NCBI GenBank assembly: GCA_039819115.1
Contig: JBCBST010000108.1
Coordinates: 1-11,096, forward strand
Reading direction: 5' to 3'
Length of the DNA: 11,096 nucleotides
From: JBCBST01 sp039819115
GTDB lineage: Bacteria > Bacteroidota > Rhodothermia > Balneolales > Balneolaceae
In this document: positions 1 to 7,243 of the stretch, piece after piece
Numbering within the stretch: the stretch's first letter is position 1
How the letters are laid out: the number at the start of each line of letters is the position of its first letter
Translations under genes and position numbers: made by a program
Notes under the pieces: generated by a model
Seen by the model: only the letters and a program-made list of their open reading frames with translations
Databases searched by the model: none
What the model was told of the DNA's origin: nothing

Positions 1-1271
1 GTGAAGACGTTTACTTTTGTGGAAGACGAGTTTTTGTCCGAATTGGTTTTCGTTATAATACGGATGGTACTTTTTCCTTCTTCCGATTTGTTTAGCGTAA
101 CCGACTGGATATCATTTGCATCTATGGAGTTTATGGACTCATGCTCTACCTGTTTTCCGTCCACGTAAACGATATAATTCTCACTGTTCTTAGACGAAAG
201 ATTCAGGCTGATTGGTGGCTGTGTACCATCACTCAGGCTTTCCGGCAGATCGGCATTTTGATTTGTCAAATCCGAACACGCCATAGGTAGCATAACACTT
301 ACCGTTACAAGCATAAGCAAAGCCATGCTTTTTTTAAGTGATTGGATGTAAGTACTGGAGGAAGTCATAAGTTGAAGTCGTTGTTTAAGGGTTGAAGGAG
401 AAAGGGCCATGCCAACGGTAACGCTCAGTTTTGGAGAAGGGGAAAGGCTAAGCTCGTAGAGCATGGCTGCGTAGGTTTTGGCAGAAGATGCAGAACTGCT
501 GAGAACCTGAAGATCGCAGGAGGTTTCACGATGTAATTCTATTTCCTTTTCCAGAAAGGAAACGAGAGGGTGAAACCAGAATACAGAACGAATGAATGTG
601 ATGATAAGCTGCAACGCATAATCCTGCCGTTCAATATGAACCAACTCATGTCGCAGGGTTAAAGCTTGCTTGTCGGTATCCTGCTTAAGTGATTCGGGAA
701 GTATGATGACCGGGTTAAAACAACCAAAAGTGAAAGGGACAACATCATCGCGAATGTGTGCAACTTTGATGTTCGCATCATACTCTTCGAATCCTTCAAT
801 TTGATTGATGGATGAACCCGGTACCGCAGAACGAATGCGTTGGAGTCGGGCAAAATCTGCAGTCAGCCGAATCAGAAAGACGACCGAAATAACCAGTAAT
901 CCAATAGTGATTATGCCCACCGCATGATTAACCGTTAACTCACTTAACAGCGAGTAGCTTGTTTCTGTGGCAGGAGATAGCTGGATATAGATGGGAGCAT
1001 ACACCGAATAGGTAATGGCCTGTATGGAGGAATGCGTCTCAGGTATCAATTTTGAAATAGCAGATAACAAAGCAACTCCCGATATACCCAGGGGAAGGGC
1101 AAATAACATGGCAACCCGGATGTGATAGTGATACAAGGGGGCAAGAACCGTTGTTTTTCTGACCAGAAGTACGAGCAATCCACTGATTACAGTCCACACG
1201 AGTAAAGGAAACCAAAGCACCTCGAGTGTAAATGTTCCTACAGATTGTGCAAGATCAAAAACGAAGCTCAT
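1..1271 (-). CDS. BlaR1-like M56 zinc metalloprotease, membrane sensor (3' end beyond window)
   Basis: This frame opens with ATG at 1271 and stays open to the window edge (423 residues visible, C-terminus missing). Hydrophobic segments near residues 15-37, 52-70, 95-118 and 315-331 indicate a polytopic inner-membrane protein. The metalloprotease signature HELVH lies at residues 208-212, followed by IERQDY, and further on by ELHRETSCD, which matches the Glu-containing second motif of peptidase family M56. Upstream of HELVH, TFGCFNPVIILPESL is the usual M56 block. In BlaR1/MecR1 systems such a protease cuts the partner repressor after a signal. Here the part after the last membrane segment (residues 332 onward) is short, Ser/Asn-rich and contains IVYVDGKQV, as in many Bacteroidota M56 proteins; no penicillin-binding sensor domain is visible, though the end is cut off. 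The start overlaps the repressor stop (ATGA), implying translational coupling. Confidence 0.9.
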   Translation of the reverse strand, partial: MSFVFDLAQSVGTFTLEVLWFPLLVWTVISGLLVLLVRKTTVLAPLYHYHIRVAMLFALPLGISGVALLSAISKLIPETHSSIQAITYSVYAPIYIQLSPATETSYSLLSELTVNHAVGIITIGLLVISVVFLIRLTADFARLQRIRSAVPGSSINQIEGFEEYDANIKVAHIRDDVVPFTFGCFNPVIILPESLKQDTDKQALTLRHELVHIERQDYALQLIITFIRSVFWFHPLVSFLEKEIELHRETSCDLQVLSSSASSAKTYAAMLYELSLSPSPKLSVTVGMALSPSTLKQRLQLMTSSSTYIQSLKKSMALLMLVTVSVMLPMACSDLTNQNADLPESLSDGTQPPISLNLSSKNSENYIVYVDGKQVEHESINSIDANDIQSVTLNKSEEGKSTIRIITKTNSDKNSSSTKVNVF

Positions 1272-1651
1272 GACTGACCCTCCATGTTATCCAGAATATC
1301 CCGGATCTCCTTTTTCTCCTGGTCACTCAGTTTTTCCTGTTTCGCAAGGGTCTGAATCAGTGCTGAAGCGGAACCTTTGAATACGGCATTAATAATATCG
1401 GAGGCCAGCCTTTCTTTAAGCTGATCCGGCATTTTGACGGGTGTATATACATACTTGGCCCCTTCTTTCCGGTATTTGAGCACTTTCTTATCCGTGAGGT
1501 TTTTCATCACGGTCATGATTGTGGTGTAGGCAACTTCTCGTTTTTCCAGGATACGCTTGTGGATCTGGGAAACGGTTGCTTCTTCGAGCTCCCACATATG
1601 ATTCATGATTTCAAGTTCAGTTTTGCCAAGAGGCATCCATGATCGGCTCAT
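1268..1651 (-). CDS. BlaI/MecI/CopY-family transcriptional repressor
   Basis: A 127-residue protein, the usual length for the family. The N-terminal winged helix covers roughly residues 8-80: LGKTELEIMNHMWE, then ATVSQIHKRI as the second helix and AYTTIMTVMKNLTDKK as the recognition helix region, followed by the wing KYRKEGAKYVYTP. The charged C-terminal helices (about 85-125) form the dimerisation part in known members. Such repressors bind A/T-rich dyads as dimers and are inactivated by cleavage by the cognate M56 protease, which is encoded directly downstream with a 4-nt overlap. GGAG sits 8 nt before the ATG, supporting this start. It is transcribed divergently from the photolyase gene at 1836 and probably controls its own operon; control of the photolyases is only a possibility. 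The inducer cannot be read from the sequence. Confidence 0.93.
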   Translation of the reverse strand: MSRSWMPLGKTELEIMNHMWELEEATVSQIHKRILEKREVAYTTIMTVMKNLTDKKVLKYRKEGAKYVYTPVKMPDQLKERLASDIINAVFKGSASALIQTLAKQEKLSDQEKKEIRDILDNMEGQS

Positions 1652-1835
1652 TTAGAATTCTCCATTGGTTCCGGGGTGATGTCAGTAATGAAAGCTAACA
1701 TTAAACACAGTAGAGTTGAATATGAATTTCTTAGTACTAAGATAATAGTATTAATTCAAAGTGCAATGCTCTTTTCTTTAAAAAGGAATTGAATAATGAG
1801 TTCCATAGTTACCTACCCAGAATAAAAGTAACGAA
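1652..1835. promoter_or_regulatory. Divergent intergenic region between repressor and photolyase
   Basis: This 184-bp A/T-rich stretch holds the promoters for both the minus-strand blaI/M56 pair and the plus-strand photolyase genes. Exact -35/-10 boxes are ambiguous: TTGCAC and TTGAAT occur on the minus strand upstream of the palindrome, and TTGAAT with GATAAT (19-nt spacer) on the plus strand across it. ATTCAA/TTGAAT hexamers recur near 1716, 1752 and 1789. No convincing Shine-Dalgarno sequence precedes the ATG at 1836. Confidence 0.6.
1729..1742. promoter_or_regulatory. Perfect 14-bp palindrome, candidate BlaI-type operator
   Basis: TCTTAGTACTAAGA is a perfect palindrome 78 nt upstream of the repressor start and 94 nt upstream of the photolyase start. 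It is A/T-rich with TAGTA/TACTA half-sites, the general type bound by BlaI/MecI dimers, and is followed by an imperfect second dyad TAATAGTATTA (about 1744-1752). Its identity as the operator is inferred from position and symmetry only. Confidence 0.5.
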
Positions 1836-3410
1836 ATGAGCCAACGTCCTTTCCTTTCGAACATCGATCAACGCGTCTCAAAAATCGATGTCTCAGAACA
1901 TAAAAAAGCAGTTTTTATACTTCATGACCAACTGAACATGAGCGCGTGGCCGGATTGGATAAGGGAGGAAAAACCCTTACTGATTTTTATTGAATCCAGA
2001 AAGAAAGGGCAATCTTTACCCTATCACAAAAAGAAGCTGATCTTTGTTCTTAGTGCGATGCGACACTTCGCTATTGAGTGTTGTAACACGGGGTTTCCGG
2101 TCTGTTACCACGCTACGAATGGTCATTTTGATGATGGAATTTGGGAGGTCCTCTCAGCAAATACGTCTCTAGAGTTTAGCTTCATGACTCCTTCTGAATG
2201 GGATACCAGAAAACGTATACAAGCGGTAGCTCATGAATTGCCAAACCCAAGCGAGGAAATCCCTAACGGTTTTTTTCTCACGGATGCCGATGAATTCAAG
2301 GAAAAGGTAAAAGACGGGTGGAGACTGGAATTCTTTTATCGGGAGATGCGCAGACGAACCGGGTATTTAATGGACGGCAGCCATCCGGAAGGTGGGGAAT
2401 GGAATTATGATGAGCAAAACCGAAAAAAACTACCTGCTAAGCATCAGACTCCCGTAATACAATCAACCCCGGTAGACGAGATTACAGAAGAAGTGATTGA
2501 ATTGGGAAAAGCTTATTTCGGAGATCATTTCGGAAGCGATGAGGATTTTGATCTTGCTGTTACACGCGATCAGGCGTTAGCAAAGCTGGATGAATTTATT
2601 ACCCAACGATTAGATCTTTTCGGACCCTACGAGGATGCAATGGCATCAGGCAAGCACACGATCTATCATTCTATGCTTTCCATCTACATGAATGCAGGAT
2701 TACTATTGCCCGGAGAAATGTGTGATGCAGCTGAAAAAGCGTACAAAGAAGGAAAAGCGAGACTCAATTCCGTGGAAGGGTTCATAAGACAGATTATTGG
2801 GTGGAGAGAATACATCCGCGTGTATTATGAAGCCATGATGCCGGATGTACGTGAAGCCAATTACTTCGGGTTTCAGGAAGACCTGCCATCGTTGTACTGG
2901 TCTGGAGAAACGAAGATGAAATGCATGAGCGAATGCGTTAAACCGGTTCTGGAGGATGGATATTCTCATCATATTCCCAGACTGATGGTGCTCAGCAATT
3001 TCAGTAACCTGACACGGACTGATCCAGGACAATTAAATGATTGGTTCCATCTTGCCTATGTGGATGCCTATGAATGGGTTGTTTTACCCAATGTTCTGGG
3101 GATGTCTACCTTTGCAGATGGCGGGATTTTGGCCAGTAAACCGTACGTGGCAGGGGGTAATTACATCAATAAGATGAGTGACTATTGTAAACATTGCGCC
3201 TATTCAATAAAAGAGAAAACCGGCGAAACGGCCTGTCCTTTTAACTATTTGTACTGGAATTTTGTGCAGGAGCAAAGAGAAACGTTCACAGAAAATGGAC
3301 GTGCAAACTTCATGGTAAACATGTGGAACAAAAAATCGGCGGAAGAACAATCGACCATCATTGAAAGCAGCGAGCAGTTTATCAAGGCACTGGAAAGGGG
3401 ATATTCGTAA
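1836..3410 (+). CDS. Iron-sulfur cryptochrome/photolyase (FeS-BCP, CryB/PhrB-type; probable (6-4) photolyase)
   Basis: A 524-residue flavoprotein of the cryptochrome/photolyase superfamily. The N-terminal antenna domain begins at about residue 25 (AVFILHDQLN) and the FAD-binding helical domain covers roughly 240-480. Cys363, Cys451, Cys454 and Cys467 (KMKCM, YCKHC, TACPFN) have spacings 88, 3 and 13, identical to the [4Fe-4S] ligands I recall for Agrobacterium PhrB (350, 438, 441, 454). His378-His379 in YSHHIPRLM match the PhrB pair implicated in (6-4) lesion repair, and ADGG/GGNYINKMSDYC are family blocks. Characterised members bind FAD plus a ribityllumazine antenna and either repair (6-4) photoproducts or act as light sensors; the sequence alone does not settle which. 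The ATG at 1836 is the first start after an in-frame TAG; it gives an N-terminus about 20 residues longer than usual and has no clear ribosome site. The next gene follows on the same strand, likely co-transcribed. Confidence 0.92.
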   Translation: MSQRPFLSNIDQRVSKIDVSEHKKAVFILHDQLNMSAWPDWIREEKPLLIFIESRKKGQSLPYHKKKLIFVLSAMRHFAIECCNTGFPVCYHATNGHFDDGIWEVLSANTSLEFSFMTPSEWDTRKRIQAVAHELPNPSEEIPNGFFLTDADEFKEKVKDGWRLEFFYREMRRRTGYLMDGSHPEGGEWNYDEQNRKKLPAKHQTPVIQSTPVDEITEEVIELGKAYFGDHFGSDEDFDLAVTRDQALAKLDEFITQRLDLFGPYEDAMASGKHTIYHSMLSIYMNAGLLLPGEMCDAAEKAYKEGKARLNSVEGFIRQIIGWREYIRVYYEAMMPDVREANYFGFQEDLPSLYWSGETKMKCMSECVKPVLEDGYSHHIPRLMVLSNFSNLTRTDPGQLNDWFHLAYVDAYEWVVLPNVLGMSTFADGGILASKPYVAGGNYINKMSDYCKHCAYSIKEKTGETACPFNYLYWNFVQEQRETFTENGRANFMVNMWNKKSAEEQSTIIESSEQFIKALERGYS

Positions 3411-3533
3411 ATAGAAGCTTAACGGGTGATTTAATCCTTGCACGAATTATTTGAGTACGATTTTTTTAGTTCCTCACCCGGAATTCATATGAGGGGCATT
3501 TCGTTTGCTGTACACAATCAGAGATGCCCTTTC

Positions 3534-5015
3534 ATGAAAAACATAAATAGTTACCGCACCTTTACCAGGAATAGCAACGAACCGAATCCGGACGGGGAAT
3601 ATGTGCTATACTGGATGCAGATTAACCGACGCCTCCATTATAATTACGCGCTTGAGTACGCCGTTGCATGGGCAAACAAACTGAATAAACCCCTTCTCAT
3701 TTACGAGGCGTTAAGTGTAGATTATCCATGGGCCTCCGATCGGTTTCATAAATTCATTATGCAGGGGATGAAAGAGAACCTGGAACAGTGCGCACAACAG
3801 GGAGTGTCTATATTCACTTACATTGAACCAACGTCGGGAGGGGGCAAAGGATTATTCTATCAGCTGGCAGATCGCGCCTGTACCATCATCTCCGATGAGT
3901 ACCCGGTCTATATCATTAAACAGCATAATGAGCGGGTAGCCCCAAGGCTTTCCATACCATACATCACGGTGGATAGTAATGGCATTATCCCATTGGGGGT
4001 TACAGAAAAAGCTCCGTATTCAGCGTACATTTTTAGAAAGGTAATGCAAAAGCATTTTCGGGAAGGATATGAACACCCTCCAAAAGAAAATCCATTGGAT
4101 GATCTGATCAACAGGGATGAAGTCGTATTACCGAGTGATTTCCTAGCATCATATCCGTTGGCAGAGCCATTTTTTGAAGATATGGAGCAATCCATATCCG
4201 GGCTTCCCATTGATCATACTGTAGGGTTTGTAGACATGGATGGTACCCGTGCAGGCGCGTTAGAAAGGCTGGATTCATTTATTCGGTTTGACTTGATGGA
4301 ATATGATGAAATGCGAAATCATCCCGATGCAAAAAAAGCCAGTGGGTTGAGCCCGTGGTTGCATTTTGGGAAGATCAGTGAGTATGAAATCGTTAAGGCG
4401 GCCTTACAACGACAACCGGCAGGCTGGTCGTTAGATAACCTGACCGCTAACGGTGGAAAGAACACCGGCTTTTTCAATGGTGATAAAAGCGTCCAGGGAT
4501 TTCTGGATGAAGTCATAACATGGAGAGAAGTAGGCTTTCATTTTGCTCATCATGTACCCGATTATGATAAGTTTGAAAGTCTTCCCGACTGGGTGCATAA
4601 AACATTAGATGAACATCGCCAGGATAAACGACAGTATGTATACTCGTTGGAAGAACTTGCCGAGTCCAGAACACACGATGAAATCTGGAATGCTGCACAA
4701 ACCGAGCTACGCACGGAGGGTAAGATGCATAACTATCTGCGCATGCTTTGGGGTAAGAAGATTATTGAATGGACGCCGGACTATGAAACAGCCCTGGAAT
4801 ACCTGATCGAGCTTAACAACAAGTATGCCGTTGATGGGAGAGATCCCAATAGCTATTCCGGGATTTTCTGGTGTCTTGGTAGGTTCGACCGCGCCTGGAC
4901 CGAACGACCGGTATTTGGCAAGCTTCGTTTTATGAGTAGCGACAGCACACGAAAAAAGATCAAGATGAAGGAATACCTGGCCCGGTATAGCGTGCGGCAG
5001 AAGAGTTTAATCTAG
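3534..5015 (+). CDS. Class II CPD photolyase (deoxyribodipyrimidine photo-lyase)
   Basis: A DNA repair flavoenzyme that splits cyclobutane pyrimidine dimers using visible light. The N-terminal antenna domain starts with EYVLYWMQINRRLHYNYALEYA, split by the family as YVLYWMQ and NxALEYA. The C-terminal FAD/catalytic half has the class II hallmarks HNYLRMLWGKKIIEW (residues 399-413), NNKYAVDGRDPNSYSGIFW (428-446) and GRFDRAWTERPVFGK (449 onward), with Trp406, Trp446 and Trp455 conserved. With ATG 3534 the protein has 493 residues, close to the usual 450-490. The frame is open back to a TTG at 3438 and an ATG at 3489, but class II homologues begin about 15 residues before the YVLYWMQ block, which fits MKNINSYRT at 3534; the ribosome site there is weak. 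It lies 123 nt after the FeS-type photolyase on the same strand, probably in one transcript, so the two could cover both major UV lesions. Confidence 0.93.
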   Translation: MKNINSYRTFTRNSNEPNPDGEYVLYWMQINRRLHYNYALEYAVAWANKLNKPLLIYEALSVDYPWASDRFHKFIMQGMKENLEQCAQQGVSIFTYIEPTSGGGKGLFYQLADRACTIISDEYPVYIIKQHNERVAPRLSIPYITVDSNGIIPLGVTEKAPYSAYIFRKVMQKHFREGYEHPPKENPLDDLINRDEVVLPSDFLASYPLAEPFFEDMEQSISGLPIDHTVGFVDMDGTRAGALERLDSFIRFDLMEYDEMRNHPDAKKASGLSPWLHFGKISEYEIVKAALQRQPAGWSLDNLTANGGKNTGFFNGDKSVQGFLDEVITWREVGFHFAHHVPDYDKFESLPDWVHKTLDEHRQDKRQYVYSLEELAESRTHDEIWNAAQTELRTEGKMHNYLRMLWGKKIIEWTPDYETALEYLIELNNKYAVDGRDPNSYSGIFWCLGRFDRAWTERPVFGKLRFMSSDSTRKKIKMKEYLARYSVRQKSLI

Positions 5016-5069
5016 TTTTAGGGAACAGAGAAAACGTGTGTGCCGCGCAGGCTGTTTTAATCTTATAAA

Positions 5070-5104
5070 AAAAGCGCTTTTCTGAGAAGTATAGATCGCT
5101 ATAC
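5070..5104. repeat. Two small inverted repeats after the photolyase gene
   Basis: AAAAGCGCTTTT (5070-5081) is a perfect palindrome, followed by GTATAG-ATCG-CTATAC (5089-5104), a 6-bp stem with a 4-nt loop. Neither has the G/C-rich stem plus T-run of a strong intrinsic terminator. They could be a weak transcript end for the photolyase pair or a regulatory site ahead of the next gene. Confidence 0.3.
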
Positions 5105-5176
5105 AATTTCATAATATTGAGCTTCAAAAATCTTCATAAAAAACACATAATGAAGGTGTAGAATGGGGGTGAATCT

Positions 5177-5242
5177 ATGAGGGATGTCTGGGTCGGTTAT
5201 CCGACTCCAGTCATTTCGAACATGAAGCCAGTTTACTATTAA
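5177..5242 (+). CDS. Possible 21-codon leader ORF
   Basis: ATG at 5177 opens a 21-residue frame (MRDVWVGYPTPVISNMKPVYY) ending with TAA at 5240-5242, 17 nt before the P-loop gene. GGGGG at 5165-5169 sits 7 nt before the ATG, a workable ribosome site. An even shorter frame (ATG 5163 to TGA 5180) overlaps its start. The ORF contains the hairpin at 5184-5214. It may be a leader peptide, a small protein or chance; no homologue is known to me. Confidence 0.3.
   Translation: MRDVWVGYPTPVISNMKPVYY
5184..5214 (+). promoter_or_regulatory. Strong hairpin in the 5' leader of the P-loop gene
   Basis: CTGGGTCGG (5188-5196), loop TTAT, then CCGAC-T-CCAG (5201-5210) pair over 9 bp with one bulged T. After a T/T mismatch the stem continues with ATG/CAT to 5184 and 5214, giving 12 bp in all. 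No T-run follows, so it is not an intrinsic terminator. It lies 46 nt before the start codon at 5260 and could be a cis-acting RNA element or a protein operator. Confidence 0.45.
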
Positions 5243-5259
5243 CCAAAAAGGATGATGAT

Positions 5260-7146
5260 ATGGAAAGCGTAGGCATGCACCCAGATAAAATACTGTGCGG
5301 GAGCATAACAGAACTTCAAGAGTTGTTAGACGCTGCCCCCAGTGTTACGATTGCAAAAAATGCACAGGAATTAGTTGAACTTGCCGTTCCTGAAGGGAAC
5401 AACAATGTACATGAGGTCCGGTATGATTTACCAGACGGTACCAGCTTCCTGGAAGCTGACGTAGTGCGCGGAAAAAACGGTATTGCCGCGAACTACAAGG
5501 AAGTATATATGCGACGTCGGGACCCTAATTGTATGGTGATTGCAGACGATTTTCCCACAGACAAACCTAAGTTTAAAGATCGGTTCGGTTACGACTTCGA
5601 AACATTGAGAGCGGAGACCTTCGAATGGCTTAAGACCCAGGATCTGGGGATATTTTATTTCAACGCCGGTCAGGAAGGTATGGGATATCCCGCAGTGGCT
5701 GTTATCCCGGCAAATGCAGGCTTTTTTGGCCTGGGATTAGCTCTGCTTCAGGGCATTTTAGACCCGAATGATCTGCCGGAAGGTTTCGAACCCGAAGCAG
5801 TTATTTACACCGCTCCTCCATTCAGACATACTCACTTTGAAGGCAAACAGGTTGTAGTTCATAATCGTATTCCTGGTAAGTACGAGATGTTTTCCTATAA
5901 CTTATACCCCGGTCCAAGTGCCAAGAAAGGGGTATACGGCATGCTTATTGGTCAGGGTGAACGTGAAGGTTGGGTAACGGCTCACTGTTCTTCTGTAAGA
6001 GTGATCACTCCGTATGATAGCGTTATTAACATCATGCATGAAGGTGCCAGTGGCGGTGGAAAAAGCGAAATGTTGCAACAACCTCACCGGCAGGTAGATG
6101 GAAGTTTGCTACTTGGAGAGAACGTATTGAACGGTGAAAAACGCACCCTGGAGCTTCCGCGGACATGCGATCTGGAACCCGTAACCGACGATATGGCACT
6201 TTGCCATCCCAAACTGCAAAATGGAAATGGTAAGTTGTCCCTTATCGATGCTGAAGATGCATGGTTTGTCCGGGTGGATCACATTTCGGAGTATGGAACC
6301 GATAAAGTACTCGAAAAAATTACGGCTAAGCCAAAAGAACCCCTCTTGTTCTTGAATATTGAGGCGGTACCTGGCGGAAGAGCTATGATTTGGGATCATA
6401 TTGAAGATGAACCAGGAGTACCGTGTCCTAATCCACGGGTTATCATACCCAGGGAACATTTTCCGGGTGTGTATTCCGAGCCCATCAGCATTGATATTCG
6501 TAGCATCGGTTTAAGAACGCCGCCCAGCACCCGTGAAAATCCGAACTATGGAATAGTGGGAATCATGCACTTGTTGCCACCTTCACTTGCCTGGTTATGG
6601 AGATTAGTAGCTCCCCGGGGGCATGCAAATCCAAGTATCATCAATACGCAGGGTATCAGTAGTGAAGGAGTGGGAAGCTACTGGCCGTTCGCTACCGGTA
6701 AACGGGTGGCTCAGGCTAACTTATTGCTTGATCAGATTCGCAGTACTCCGGAAGTGAAGTACATTCTGACTCCAAACCAATACATCGGAGCGTGGAAAAC
6801 CAGTTTCATGCCACAGTGGGTAAGTAGAGAGTATCTGGCCCGGAAAGGAAGTGCAAACTTCCCTGAAGATCAGCTAAGTGCTTCGCGATGTAGTTTGCTT
6901 GGATATTCTTTAAACAGAATGAAGGTCGAAGGACTCCAGATTCCGAAATGGTTGCTAAAGGTACAGCATCAGGAAGAAGTAGGGGTCGAAGCATACGATG
7001 CCGGAGCAAAAATACTGCACGACTTCTTCGTTAAAACGTTGAGCAAATTCCAGGAAGACACGCTTGATCCTGTCGGAGCACAAATCATCGAGTGCTGTCT
7101 GGATAACGCTACGGTAGAAGAATACGAAAACGTTCTCAAACTATAG
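5260..7146 (+). CDS. PEP-carboxykinase-like P-loop protein, DUF4914-like, function unknown
   Basis: A 628-residue, probably cytoplasmic protein with no signal peptide or clear membrane segment. A nucleotide-binding P-loop, GASGGGKS, is at residues 262-269 and is followed by EMLQQPH. LIDAEDAWFVRVD (328-340) resembles the second metal-binding motif of the PEP carboxykinase/HPr kinase fold. Other conspicuous blocks are PANAGFFGLGLALLQG (150-165), GVYGMLIGQGEREGW (224-238), PGGRAMIWDH (371-380) and GIVGIMHLLPPS (431-442). Size and these motifs fit the uncharacterised DUF4914 family; I assign it from memory, without a search. ATP or GTP binding is well supported, but the phosphorylated substrate or reaction is unknown. 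AAGGA 7 nt before the ATG supports the start. A 244-bp leader with a hairpin separates it from the photolyases, so it may have its own promoter, and a terminator follows it. Confidence 0.75.
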   Translation: MESVGMHPDKILCGSITELQELLDAAPSVTIAKNAQELVELAVPEGNNNVHEVRYDLPDGTSFLEADVVRGKNGIAANYKEVYMRRRDPNCMVIADDFPTDKPKFKDRFGYDFETLRAETFEWLKTQDLGIFYFNAGQEGMGYPAVAVIPANAGFFGLGLALLQGILDPNDLPEGFEPEAVIYTAPPFRHTHFEGKQVVVHNRIPGKYEMFSYNLYPGPSAKKGVYGMLIGQGEREGWVTAHCSSVRVITPYDSVINIMHEGASGGGKSEMLQQPHRQVDGSLLLGENVLNGEKRTLELPRTCDLEPVTDDMALCHPKLQNGNGKLSLIDAEDAWFVRVDHISEYGTDKVLEKITAKPKEPLLFLNIEAVPGGRAMIWDHIEDEPGVPCPNPRVIIPREHFPGVYSEPISIDIRSIGLRTPPSTRENPNYGIVGIMHLLPPSLAWLWRLVAPRGHANPSIINTQGISSEGVGSYWPFATGKRVAQANLLLDQIRSTPEVKYILTPNQYIGAWKTSFMPQWVSREYLARKGSANFPEDQLSASRCSLLGYSLNRMKVEGLQIPKWLLKVQHQEEVGVEAYDAGAKILHDFFVKTLSKFQEDTLDPVGAQIIECCLDNATVEEYENVLKL

Positions 7147-7188
7147 GTTGGGTTCTACGCTCATAGACTCATCAAAGTGGTGAACACG

Positions 7189-7220
7189 AAAGCCGGCTCT
7201 GAATAAGGGTCGGCTTTTCT
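7189..7220 (+). terminator. Intrinsic terminator of the P-loop gene
   Basis: AAAGCCGGCTCT (7189-7200) pairs with AGGGTCGGCTTT (7206-7217) around the loop GAATA, with two G-U wobbles, and runs into TTTTCTT. It lies 42 nt after the stop codon at 7146 and just before the convergent gene ending at 7244. Confidence 0.85.
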
Positions 7221-7243
7221 TGTAAACGAATCAGAATAGCAGT

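Noticed and set aside
265..300. Lipobox-like LPMACSD (Cys332) in the M56 protein
   Set aside because: It lies at the end of an internal membrane segment, 330 residues from the start, so it is not a lipoprotein signal.
3438..3533. N-terminal extension of the class II photolyase from TTG 3438 or ATG 3489
   Set aside because: Class II enzymes begin close to MKNIN...; the extra 32 residues do not resemble the family, so ATG 3534 is preferred. A longer start cannot be fully excluded because the ribosome site at 3534 is weak.
5070..5081. AAAAGCGCTTTT as the terminator of the photolyase operon
   Set aside because: The self-complementary core leaves only a 4-bp A/T stem when a loop is allowed, too weak for a confident terminator call.
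3908..6459. Antisense open frames opposite the photolyases and P-loop gene (for example 3908-4210 and 6109-6459)
   Set aside because: They lie entirely opposite strongly supported genes, have no ribosome site or recognisable domain, and look like by-products of codon use.
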